A program made the translations under genes and the position numbers. Positions 31,309-39,603 of a stretch of DNA of 64,000 nucleotides are shown here, in pieces (the first letter of the stretch is position 1; the number at the start of each line of letters is the position of its first letter). Below the pieces are notes generated by a model. It did not search any database and was not told the origin of the DNA. It saw only the letters and a list, made by a program, of their open reading frames with translations. The DNA comes from Abditibacteriaceae bacterium (GTDB lineage: Bacteria > Armatimonadota > Abditibacteriia > Abditibacteriales > Abditibacteriaceae): assembly GCA_019239895.1 (NCBI GenBank), contig JAFAZH010000020.1, positions 1-64,000 on the forward strand, written 5' to 3'.

Positions 31309-32988
31309 TTAACCGATAGGATCAAAGCGAATATCGTCGTAATCCACTACGCCACTAGAACCCTGCATTTCTGGTGACAGAGTGAGATAGACCGAGCCAG
31401 GCGTAATATCCTGCATTTGTTCCAGATTAACCCAATCAGTGTCGTGCTTGATGCTGGGCACGGCAGTCCAGGGTTCAATATGACGGCCCAGAGCGTCTTC
31501 AAAGACTAATGCCAGGCGTGCATCTTCCCACGGGTTTACTCCAATCTTGAGGTGACTGGCGCGCATCCGCACCCGAATCCTGAGTTTTTTCCAATGAGGG
31601 TCGAGTTTAAAGCGACAAGGAGCACTCACAAAATGCGAGAATTGACCAGTGGCATTGGGTAAATTGTTGATGCGGAGAAAATGGTTGCCGTTCTCTTCCA
31701 TCACCTGATAAAGTTTCGGGTCGGAAGGTTTCCACCCCAGCAAGTTGCCTTGGGCATCGGGAGTTTCAAAGTTACCTTCCGGGAAACTTTTGCGCCAGCG
31801 GTGCGCGGGTAATGGTGAATTTGGCTCGACGCGAATATCATCATAATCTATAATGCCGGAAGCAAAGCTCTCTGCGGAAAGCCGCAGATAAGTCGCCCCC
31901 GGCACCACTTCTATTTCAATCATCTGGCTTACCCAATCGGAATCTTTTTTTAGTTCTATGACGGGTTGATAGGGGCCGACTCGGTTGCCCCCGGCGTCCT
32001 GAAATTCAGGCACCAAGCGGGCGGTCTCCCAGGAATTAGAGCCAAGGTGAAGCTGAGTTGCCCGCATCCGGGCATAGATACGAATCTTCTGCCAGCTAGG
32101 GTTGAGCTTAAACCGCACTGGTACAGAAAGGAAAATCGTGATTTTACCATCTAGCCCTGCCGGGCTAATGATGCGTAAGAAGTGGTTGCCGCCTTCTTCC
32201 ATGACTTTCATGTGCTCATGATCGGAAAAGGCCCAGCCCGCCGGAGTACCTTGCTCATCCACCTCTTCAAAACTGCCATAGGGGAAGATATTACTCATCG
32301 GCGGGGTAGCTGGCTCGTCAAGAGCATCATCATCGGCATCAGCCGGGTTCGCTTCAGAAGCATCACCGCCCCCCTGGTTATCTGGCGCGGCTTTATCTTT
32401 GAAACGATAAAGGCCCGCCTCAATTCTATCCCAGACGGCGACTTCCCGCGCCGGTAAAGCTTTATCACTGCCCAAATCTTTGCCCACCACAGCGGCGAAT
32501 ATCCCATCGCCTAATGCTGTCAGGTCGGCCAGGGTGACGCTTTGTTTGAGACCGCCTCGCACATGCAGTAGGGTATGCTCATCCAGCAAGACAACTTTAG
32601 GTTTGGTGGCTGCTAATTGATTGGCTTTGCCAGAGGGTAAGGTAAACGAGGTGACATCCAGCGTCAGGGTCTTCTGGACTGGATCAACGGCACGAATTTG
32701 CCCCTCTAATTGAATCTCCCCCAACCTCATTGTTAATTCTTGAGGAGCAACGGGAGTATCTGGCTCGACACTGACTTGGGCGAACGTAGGACAGCAAGTT
32801 GCCATTAGGACTTGCCAGACTATAAACAAGAGCAAGCCTCGGAGTAGGTGCGCTTGATTCCAGAGAAGAGCCGTTAGCTTTCGCTGCGGCAACTCTTTCA
32901 CTGCGCTTTTGTGGCTTGCCCACCGTTTAAGCAGCTCTAAGTTAACCCACCACTTCAAGACGTATGTCGTCATAATCAGCCACGCCAC
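31309..32988 (-). CDS. Secreted tandem beta-sandwich protein, paralogue 1
   Basis: Up to 559 residues. The first about 16 codons overlap the 3' end of the next gene, so the real start is probably an internal GTG or TTG nearer the signal peptide (LLRGLLLFIVWQVLM, cleavage near FAQ). After the signal comes a domain with MRLGEIQLEGQIRAVDPVQK and KALPAREVAVWDR, shared with 32942-34537 and 39604-41592. Then come two copies of an about 150-residue module (FPYGSFEEVDEQGTPAGWAF ... DYDDIRVEP; FPEGNFETPDAQGNLLGWKP ... DYDDIRFDP), resembling carbohydrate-binding jelly-rolls. No catalytic residues are seen. Probably a surface glycan-binding protein. Confidence 0.65.
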   Translation of the reverse strand: MAWLIMTTYVLKWWVNLELLKRWASHKSAVKELPQRKLTALLWNQAHLLRGLLLFIVWQVLMATCCPTFAQVSVEPDTPVAPQELTMRLGEIQLEGQIRAVDPVQKTLTLDVTSFTLPSGKANQLAATKPKVVLLDEHTLLHVRGGLKQSVTLADLTALGDGIFAAVVGKDLGSDKALPAREVAVWDRIEAGLYRFKDKAAPDNQGGGDASEANPADADDDALDEPATPPMSNIFPYGSFEEVDEQGTPAGWAFSDHEHMKVMEEGGNHFLRIISPAGLDGKITIFLSVPVRFKLNPSWQKIRIYARMRATQLHLGSNSWETARLVPEFQDAGGNRVGPYQPVIELKKDSDWVSQMIEIEVVPGATYLRLSAESFASGIIDYDDIRVEPNSPLPAHRWRKSFPEGNFETPDAQGNLLGWKPSDPKLYQVMEENGNHFLRINNLPNATGQFSHFVSAPCRFKLDPHWKKLRIRVRMRASHLKIGVNPWEDARLALVFEDALGRHIEPWTAVPSIKHDTDWVNLEQMQDITPGSVYLTLSPEMQGSSGVVDYDDIRFDPIG

Positions 32989-34537
32989 TGCAACCTAACA
33001 TTTCAGGTGACAGGGTCAGATATACCGAACCAGGTGTGACAGTTAAAGTTACTGATTTCTCGACCCAATCACAGTCTTGCTTTAAGTCTAATACTGGGGT
33101 ATCCGGGCCAGCCTGGTGTCCTTTCGCATCTTCAAAAAGTGGCGTCAGCCGTGCATCTTCGTAGCCACGACTGCCCATCTTTAAATCATGAACTCTCATG
33201 CGCGCTTTGATTCTGACCTTCTTCCAGATAGGGTCGAGACGAAAACGACAGGGTGCCGCTAAGAAAGGCACCCATTTCCCATCGGGGCCAGGTGAGTTAT
33301 CCAGGCGCAGGAAATGATTTCCGGCCTCTTCGATTAATTTGATATGTTGGGAATCATTCATGCGCCAGCCAATCGGATTGCCAAGAGCATCAAGATGTTC
33401 AAAATCCCCTTCAGGGAAATCCTTTAAAATCACCCTTGATACCGGAGCCGGATTCGGCTCAACCTGGATATTGTCATAGTCTATGGTTCCCGCTGCGAAG
33501 GTCTCTGGCGAGAGTGAGAGGTAAGCCGCTGACTGTGGGACTTGCAAGTCTTCCCATTGATCCACCCAATCAGAATCTTTTTTCAATTCAATAACTGGCT
33601 GATAGGGGCCAGCCCGATTGCCCCCAGCGTCTTCAAACAAGAGGGCCAGACGCGCTGTTTCCCAGGGTTTAGACCCCAACTTCAAATTGGCCGCGCGCAT
33701 CCGCGCATACAGGCGAATGGTTTTCCAGGTCGGACTCATCTTAAAACGAATCGGCGCAGCAATAAAGCCATTGGCTTTACCATCAGCACCCGGCGGGCTG
33801 ATAATGCGGAGAAAATGATTGCCGTCTTCTTCCATTAATTTGATATGCTGATGATCGCTAAAAACCCAACCGGTGGGTATTCCTTTTTCATCTACATCTT
33901 CAAAATCGCCATAGGGGAATACATTATGCACTGGCATGGAGATGGCGTTTACATTAACCGGGTCGTTAGACGCTATTTGAGTCGGGGGCGGGGAAGCCGT
34001 ATCGGTCGGTGAACCAACAAGCGGCGGATTGATGGGCACCGCATCATTGCCCTGTGCTCCATTTGTTACTGTCGCGCCTTTAAAAGAAAACTTGCCGTTC
34101 TCAACTCTATCCCACACCGCAACTTCACGGGCCGGAAGAGCTTTACCGCTGCCTAAATCTTTGCCAATCACGAGGGCTGAGATATCATCCTGGGCATCAT
34201 TCAAATCCGCTAACGATAACAGTCGCTTGTTATCACCACGCACATACAGCACGGTCTTCGCGTCAAGCACCACAGACTTAGCCTTCGCCGTTGGTAACTG
34301 GCTCGTTTTTCCATTAGGCAAAATGAACGCTGTGACATTCAGCACCAGAGTTTTCTGGCCCACATCAACAGTGTGAACCTTACCTTCTAACGCGATTTCC
34401 CCTTCATGCATAACAACTTCAGAGACAGCACTCACATTGCCATTGGTTTGTGCGCATAGCGAGTAGCTGTTACTAATCCACAACACCGAGATTATGAAAC
34501 CAAGAAGTAAAGTCTTACGGAGGAATTGAAGCGCCAC
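32942..34537 (-). CDS. Secreted tandem beta-sandwich protein, paralogue 2
   Basis: 531 residues from GTG at 34537, which has GGGAG six bases upstream. Signal peptide LQFLRKTLLLGFIISVLWIS with cleavage near CAQ. The shared N-terminal domain reads VVMHEGEIALEGKVHTVDVG and KALPAREVAVWDR. Two beta modules follow (FPYGDFEDVDEKGIPTGWVF ... DYDNIQVEP; FPEGDFEHLDALGNPIGWRM ... DYDDIRLEV). It is the clear tandem duplicate of 31309-32988, with the same order and linker length. Direction of transcription puts this copy first, and the two genes overlap by up to 47 bases. Confidence 0.75.
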   Translation of the reverse strand: MALQFLRKTLLLGFIISVLWISNSYSLCAQTNGNVSAVSEVVMHEGEIALEGKVHTVDVGQKTLVLNVTAFILPNGKTSQLPTAKAKSVVLDAKTVLYVRGDNKRLLSLADLNDAQDDISALVIGKDLGSGKALPAREVAVWDRVENGKFSFKGATVTNGAQGNDAVPINPPLVGSPTDTASPPPTQIASNDPVNVNAISMPVHNVFPYGDFEDVDEKGIPTGWVFSDHQHIKLMEEDGNHFLRIISPPGADGKANGFIAAPIRFKMSPTWKTIRLYARMRAANLKLGSKPWETARLALLFEDAGGNRAGPYQPVIELKKDSDWVDQWEDLQVPQSAAYLSLSPETFAAGTIDYDNIQVEPNPAPVSRVILKDFPEGDFEHLDALGNPIGWRMNDSQHIKLIEEAGNHFLRLDNSPGPDGKWVPFLAAPCRFRLDPIWKKVRIKARMRVHDLKMGSRGYEDARLTPLFEDAKGHQAGPDTPVLDLKQDCDWVEKSVTLTVTPGSVYLTLSPEMLGCSGVADYDDIRLEVVG

Positions 34538-34643
34538 TAAAAGCTCCCACGTTTGCAATGCGTTTGTGCTGTCTGGCTTGAAACTATATCTTATCCGTTT
34601 GTCACTGCATATTTCAATAACGGGCTGCCAGTAGATAAATTAA

Positions 34644-35084
34644 TCAAACTTCCTCAATCGGGGTGCCTGCTGGAGTTCGGGGGCTGGGGTCGAAGGCATT
34701 TATAATAACCGCTTCGGCTTCAATCTCCACTAACATATCAGGATCAATGAGGCGACTGACTTCGAGCATCGCCGTAACGGGCCGAATTTCACTAAAGAAC
34801 TCGCCATGCGCTCGGCCAATCTTTTCCCAATCAGCCATATTCGTCACAAAGATGCGCGTACGCACCACATCCTCTAAGCTCGCGCCTGCCTGTTGCAGCG
34901 CCGCCTGCACGTTTCGCAAAGCCTGTATTGTTTGCGCATAAGCATCACCTTTGCCAACCACCTGACCCTGTGCATCAGTAGCTGTAGTGCCAGAAACATA
35001 AACCATCTGCTCTACACGCACCACCCGCGAATAGCCAATAATCGGCTCCCACTTCGTGCCACTGGAAATATTTGTGCGTTGCAT
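34644..35084 (-). CDS. ridA: RidA family (YjgF/YER057c) protein
   Basis: 146 residues. RidA pattern: [20 protein letters not shown], then [37 protein letters not shown] (active-site Arg) and [20 protein letters not shown]. RidA enzymes hydrolyse reactive enamine/imine intermediates (such as 2-aminoacrylate) released by PLP enzymes to keto acids and ammonia. The neighbouring PLP-dependent class V aminotransferase fits that role. Confidence 0.88.
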   Translation of the reverse strand: MQRTNISSGTKWEPIIGYSRVVRVEQMVYVSGTTATDAQGQVVGKGDAYAQTIQALRNVQAALQQAGASLEDVVRTRIFVTNMADWEKIGRAHGEFFSEIRPVTAMLEVSRLIDPDMLVEIEAEAVIINAFDPSPRTPAGTPIEEV

Positions 35085-35115
35085 AAATCCTCACTTCTTC
35101 TCTGATCACCTTTTA

Positions 35116-35259
35116 TTCAACACAAAGGCCACAAAGATTTCACAAAGAACACAAAAGAGCTTGAAATTATAGGGATACTCTGGCTATCCTATATCCTCCA
35201 TCTTCTATGCTCAAATCCCTCTGTGCTCTTTGTGAAATTTTTGTGGCCTTTGTGTTGAA
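35116..35259. repeat. Long hairpin repeat H3
   Basis: Left arm TTCAACACAAAGGCCACAAA with GATTTCACAAAGAACACAAA; right arm CTCTTTGTGAAATTTTTGTG with GCCTTTGTGTTGAA. The interior has ATCCTATATCCTCCATCTTC. The arms share the CAACACAAAGGCCACAAAG head with H1. Confidence 0.85.
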
Positions 35260-35269
35260 AAGCAAAGAG

Positions 35270-36367
35270 CTATCCTAAAATCTCCCGCAATGCTGCCACG
35301 AGAAGCGTCACGTTGCGCCGACTGGAGGCATGGCCCATTAAGCCAATACGCCACACCTTGCCCTTGAACGCGCCCAGGCCACCACCGATTTCAATACCAT
35401 ATTCATCGAGCAAGCGACGGCGGGTGGTGAGGTCGTCCACGCCTTCCGGGATGGTGACAGCATTGAGCATTGGCAAATGATGCCCTTCCTGACTGGCATA
35501 GCCAATGCCTAAGGTTTTGAGTTCATCGCGCAATAATTCGTGCATAGCACGGTGGCGTTGATAGCGGGCCTCTAAGCCTTCTTCCAACACAATGGAAAGG
35601 GCTTCTTGCAATCCATACAGCATATTAATCGGTGCCGTGTGATGATAAGCTCGCTCTTCACCCCAGTATTGCCGCAGCATAGTGAGATCGAGATACCAAC
35701 TTTGCACTTTCTGCTGGCGCTGAGTTAGGCGTTCTACAGCGCGCGGCGAGAAGGTAACCGGAGAGAGTCCCGGCGGACAGGACAGACACTTTTGCGTGCC
35801 GCTATAAGCCGCATCTACGCCCCACGCATCAATCTCAACGGGCACGCCGCCCAAACTCGTGACACAGTCCAATAAGAACAGTGCGCCCTGCTCGTGAATG
35901 GCCGCGCCCAGACGATCCACATCTTGCAGCACCCCGGTGGATGTCTCCGCATGAACCACAGCAACCAGGCGCGGTTTGATGCGCTCCACCGCCTCAATGA
36001 TGTCTGCTTGCTTAAAGCTCTGGCCCCAGGGCGCTTCAATCGTCTCAACTTGTGCCCCATAACGACCAGCCACATCCGCCATGCGGCCACCAAACACGCC
36101 ATTGACTGCCACCAAAACTTTATCACCCGGTTCTACCAGATTGGCAAAAAGCGTTTCCATACCCGCCGAACCGGTGCCGCTCATCGCTAAGGTCATTTCG
36201 TTCTGGGTGCTAAACACCGCTTTTAACTTTGTGCGAATGTCATCCATTAACTGGAGGAAGACCGGATCAAGATGTCCAATCGTGGGACGGCCTAATGCCT
36301 CTAGGACACGAGGCGGCACATCACTGGGGCCAGGGCCAAGTAGTATGCGTTGTGGAATGTTAATCAT
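35270..36367 (-). CDS. Class V aminotransferase (alanine/serine-glyoxylate type)
   Basis: 365 residues. Family marks: [47 protein letters not shown] (PLP phosphate loop), [22 protein letters not shown] with the PLP-stacking region, and the Schiff-base Lys in [16 protein letters not shown]. The C-terminus [20 protein letters not shown] is typical of alanine-glyoxylate or serine-glyoxylate aminotransferases. It interconverts glyoxylate and glycine using Ala or Ser as donor. Next to RidA and an enolase-superfamily dehydratase, it may belong to sugar-acid or glyoxylate metabolism. Confidence 0.9.
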   Translation of the reverse strand: MINIPQRILLGPGPSDVPPRVLEALGRPTIGHLDPVFLQLMDDIRTKLKAVFSTQNEMTLAMSGTGSAGMETLFANLVEPGDKVLVAVNGVFGGRMADVAGRYGAQVETIEAPWGQSFKQADIIEAVERIKPRLVAVVHAETSTGVLQDVDRLGAAIHEQGALFLLDCVTSLGGVPVEIDAWGVDAAYSGTQKCLSCPPGLSPVTFSPRAVERLTQRQQKVQSWYLDLTMLRQYWGEERAYHHTAPINMLYGLQEALSIVLEEGLEARYQRHRAMHELLRDELKTLGIGYASQEGHHLPMLNAVTIPEGVDDLTTRRRLLDEYGIEIGGGLGAFKGKVWRIGLMGHASSRRNVTLLVAALREILG

Positions 36368-36414
36368 GGATTACAGGTATCCTCTTATGCGGTTTTAGAT
36401 TTGTTTTACATGCC

Positions 36415-37512
36415 TTAATTACGCCACGGGACGATGCGTCGGTTGAGTTCATCTTCATTGACCGATAAACCTAACCCCGGAGCATCTGTGACTATAAACT
36501 TTCCCTGCGAGGGTTGAATGGGCACCTTAAAGACCACATTCTGTCGCCCGGAATTGTCGTTATATTCGCAGGGGTGATGAGAATGAGTAAGCCCCGCCAC
36601 AAAATGTAAGTTGGCCGTATGTCCGATGGAAGGCTGGGTTTGATGCGGCACGAAATCCACGCCATAAGCGCGGGCTAAAGCTGCCATATCACCCAGCCCG
36701 GTAAAGCCGCCCGTTTTCACAATATCCGGCTGCACAATATCCACTCCGGCCTCAATAAGTCGCTGCACACCTTGCAAAGTATACTCTTGCTCACCCGCCG
36801 CTATTGCTATATCCAATGTTGCAGCCACTTTCTCGAAACTTCCCATGTGATAGTGCTGGACAGGTTCTTCAAACCATACATAACCCAGTTCTTCCAGGGT
36901 GCGCCCCACACAAATGGCACCCTGCACGGAGTAGCCATTGTTGGCGTCAAAAGCTAAGGGGAAGGCATCCCCGACCAGCTTGCGCACCGCACGAGCTTTA
37001 GCCATATCGCCTGCAATATCTACGTCACGCTGGGTTTTATCACCATCGAAGCGAATCTTGATTTGAGCAGGTTGCAGTTCTAACCACGACTCTACCACAC
37101 GACAAACTTCATCCACGTTGCGCTGTCCATTGTTGCCAATGGAGGCATAAAACGGTAGCTCCGTGCGCCATGCGCCACCTAATAGCTTATAGATAGGCTG
37201 CCCTAACAGTTTGCCCTTTAAATCCCAGAGGGCAATATCCACCGCCGCCAGAGCACCCGCGAAGGCGCCTTCTGGCCCCAGCTTAATATGATGATGCATC
37301 AACTGGTCTTGCAACACGCGATGCGCTAAAGGATCAGCCTGTAGCAAAAGCGGCCTAAAAGCACCCGCAATAATTTCCAGTGAAGCACTTCCATTGGCCA
37401 TCGGACTGGCTTCACCTAGACCATACTCATCATTATCAGTCGTAATCCGCACCCAGGCGCTTTTACTGCCGCCCCAGTCCACATGAAAGGCTTCAACTTT
37501 TTCAATATGCAT
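36415..37512 (-). CDS. Mandelate racemase/muconate lactonizing enzyme family
   Basis: 365 residues. Enolase-superfamily capping domain (1-125), then a TIM barrel with metal ligands Asp in LAFDANNGY, Glu in VWFEEPV and Glu in AAGEQEY. VDIVQPDIVKTGG and the VPHQTQPSIGH His provide the Asp-His dyad. The usual Lys-x-Lys of the second strand reads Lys-Ile-Arg (AQIKIRFD), so the second Lys is replaced by Arg. This suggests proton abstraction by the His, as in some sugar-acid dehydratases. Substrate not assignable; likely an acid sugar or related alpha-hydroxy acid. Confidence 0.85.
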   Translation of the reverse strand: MHIEKVEAFHVDWGGSKSAWVRITTDNDEYGLGEASPMANGSASLEIIAGAFRPLLLQADPLAHRVLQDQLMHHHIKLGPEGAFAGALAAVDIALWDLKGKLLGQPIYKLLGGAWRTELPFYASIGNNGQRNVDEVCRVVESWLELQPAQIKIRFDGDKTQRDVDIAGDMAKARAVRKLVGDAFPLAFDANNGYSVQGAICVGRTLEELGYVWFEEPVQHYHMGSFEKVAATLDIAIAAGEQEYTLQGVQRLIEAGVDIVQPDIVKTGGFTGLGDMAALARAYGVDFVPHQTQPSIGHTANLHFVAGLTHSHHPCEYNDNSGRQNVVFKVPIQPSQGKFIVTDAPGLGLSVNEDELNRRIVPWRN

Positions 37513-37523
37513 AAGAGTATTTT

Positions 37524-37678
37524 AACCACGAATGAACACTAATAAGCACGAATAAATGAGGATAGAGGATGGAGGATGGAGAATTGAGGATAGCAGTTAG
37601 GGAAACTATTTCTATCTTCAATCCTCTATCTTCGATTTTCAAACATCATCTGTGTTCATTCGTGTCCATTCGTGGTTC
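37524..37678. repeat. Long hairpin repeat H4 (variant arms)
   Basis: Left arm AACCACGAATGAACACTAAT with AAGCACGAAT; right arm TGTGTTCATTCGTGTCCATT with CGTGGTT. The interior again has GAGGATAGAGGATGGAGG and ATCCTCTATCTTCG. So this one keeps the inner 7-base-periodic part of the family but has different outer arms. Confidence 0.8.
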
Positions 37679-37686
37679 CAAGACTA

Positions 37687-38748
37687 CTAAACATCTTCCG
37701 CAAGAGATTGAGGCCAGTGGCGCTTTTGTTGTTCTTCCCACAAGTCACGGGCTTGTTTCAAGAGTTCATGTCGCCGCGATTCGCCATAGGCCAAGAACTC
37801 TATGACATCTGGTGGCAAAGAATGCTTCTTGGGCAATTTGAATTCATACTGCTTAGCCGCGTTTGACGCGGGAAGCTGCGGTTGCTTGTTGCCTTTAATC
37901 GGTTTGAAGTGAATTGGCTCATCCAGCTTAAACGCAGCCTGGGCTGTGCCACATAAGACCTGGCGATCCTGCATCTCCCCTAAAAGGTCTTGGAGTTGTG
38001 TTAGCCGCTTTATATGTGGCCCGACCGGAACGGACAGGCAAGGGGCTAACATTTCAAGGGAATAGCGCAGACGCCGCAACGCTTTACGGAATTCATGATG
38101 CCCAATAGCATCATGGCTATCATGCAAGAGGGGGGCGCAATGCAAAACCTCATTGATGCGAAGCGGCACTATGAGTTGAGCGGCCCCCTTAAGCAAGAGG
38201 GGTGGGGCACTCGCCGCTGGTAGGCCCAGAGCAAAACGCGCGAAGTTTTCACGCAGACCGCCCGGTTCCATACTTTCCTGTATTTGCTCTACCATGTGCG
38301 GAAAAGCAGCCTCGCGCTCGGATTTCAAAAAGTCTTTTAAATCTTCTAATCCTCCATCTGCTACTGTGGGCAATACGCGTTTTGCTTTATTGGTTGGTGT
38401 AACTTCATGTTCCTCAAGATAATCTTTTAAATGCCCCTTGAGCACATCAAAGTCGCGCACCGCTCCCAGGGCATCGCCCAACTTGCCCAACTTACGGCGT
38501 TGACGCGCAAGTTCACGGCGCAGATGAGGCGGCAGGAGGGGAGCCTCCGAGGTGCCTTCAAAACTTTGGAGAGCCGTGCGTAGCCGCCGCATAGCGACTC
38601 GCATATCATGCAGGGCATCGGCATCGCCTTCCAACGTCCCTTGAGCCTGTGCCCAGGCAGTATTCCACAGGTAACTAAAAAGTTGACTGGCAGCCACCAG
38701 CATCAATTCATCGGCTTTTAGTCCGGCTTCTTTAGCAATATCCGCCAT
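37687..38748 (-). CDS. CHAD domain protein
   Basis: 353 residues. CHAD (conserved histidine alpha-helical) pattern: DADALHDMRVAMRRLRTALQ, GKLGDALGAVRDFDVLKGHL, then a second half with GHHEFRKALRRLRYSLEMLA and LTQLQDLLGEMQDRQVLCG. The basic surface binds polyphosphate in studied members. AAGGGT precedes the ATG. It follows the CYTH gene with a 29-base gap and is probably co-transcribed. The pair resembles CYTH-CHAD fusions involved in polyphosphate or triphosphate handling, here split into two genes. Confidence 0.9.
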   Translation of the reverse strand: MADIAKEAGLKADELMLVAASQLFSYLWNTAWAQAQGTLEGDADALHDMRVAMRRLRTALQSFEGTSEAPLLPPHLRRELARQRRKLGKLGDALGAVRDFDVLKGHLKDYLEEHEVTPTNKAKRVLPTVADGGLEDLKDFLKSEREAAFPHMVEQIQESMEPGGLRENFARFALGLPAASAPPLLLKGAAQLIVPLRINEVLHCAPLLHDSHDAIGHHEFRKALRRLRYSLEMLAPCLSVPVGPHIKRLTQLQDLLGEMQDRQVLCGTAQAAFKLDEPIHFKPIKGNKQPQLPASNAAKQYEFKLPKKHSLPPDVIEFLAYGESRRHELLKQARDLWEEQQKRHWPQSLAEDV

Positions 38749-38777
38749 AGCAATACCCTTAGAAATCGCTTACCGCA

Positions 38778-39413
38778 TTATGATCGCGCACGGCTTCGCA
38801 TGAGCAGGGCCAGCCCGCGTTGCGCCTTGGTGTGACCTTCAGGTTTCAGTGGCAGTTGAGCGAGCAAATGCTGGCCAATGAATTCTAAATCCGAGCGTGC
38901 GCCGCTCCCTTTAAGCTCGACTTCAACTTCATTGATCGGCTCGGTTAGACCGTTTGCCATAATGATGCCACGATCTAAAGCCAACTCCCCCAAGACTTGT
39001 CCATCGCGTTCCACGGCCCAGGCGGTGCGCTGCACTTTAATGTTGAACAAAGGGGATAGCTTGTCATCGCTAATTAAGTCGCGCACTCTAGCACGAATAG
39101 CTTCCGGCCATTGGTCAATAGCATAACTGCCATCTGCGGGAATTTGGGGCAGTTCCTCTTCCAACTCTTCCCGCTCATGCACTCCATCGGCGGCTTGACC
39201 AGCACCTTTGAGAGTTAAGATAGCCCTGTCTTCAATTCTGCGGATGCGTAACCCATGACCGCTCCGCCGGATCGCAATTTCAGGCGTGTCGAGTATCGTA
39301 TCATACTGCACTCTCGTTTCGGGCGAACGCAAAGAGTAAGGTTCCAGATTCAGTGCTGTAATTTGTTTCGATTCTAAGGGGCCAGTAATGGCATACTTAA
39401 CTTCAATTTCCAT
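38778..39413 (-). CDS. CYTH domain triphosphate tunnel metalloenzyme
   Basis: 211 residues. The N-terminal signature E-x-E-x-K is MEIEVKYAI. VQYDTILDTPEIAIRRSGHG with LRIRR, AILTLKG and HEREELEEEL form the alternating charged strands lining the tunnel; NEVEVELKGSG and RGLALLMRSRA end it. Such enzymes hydrolyse inorganic triphosphate or nucleoside triphosphates with Mg or Mn. The downstream CHAD gene suggests action on inorganic tri- or polyphosphate. Confidence 0.9.
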   Translation of the reverse strand: MEIEVKYAITGPLESKQITALNLEPYSLRSPETRVQYDTILDTPEIAIRRSGHGLRIRRIEDRAILTLKGAGQAADGVHEREELEEELPQIPADGSYAIDQWPEAIRARVRDLISDDKLSPLFNIKVQRTAWAVERDGQVLGELALDRGIIMANGLTEPINEVEVELKGSGARSDLEFIGQHLLAQLPLKPEGHTKAQRGLALLMRSRARS

Positions 39414-39603
39414 AATGCTCTCGTACAGACTTAAACATCCTATGATTTAATAGCCTATGGACTAGCAACCTCTACCGTTACCTTTTGGTTTCGCCAATCT
39501 ATTGCAAGTATGGCTTTTTCGAGACTCCATTTCACCTTGCCACACTAAGTTCAATTTTTCTGTAAAATGAATGGTCGAGTTAGCTGAAGGAGATTGTTAT
39601 TTA

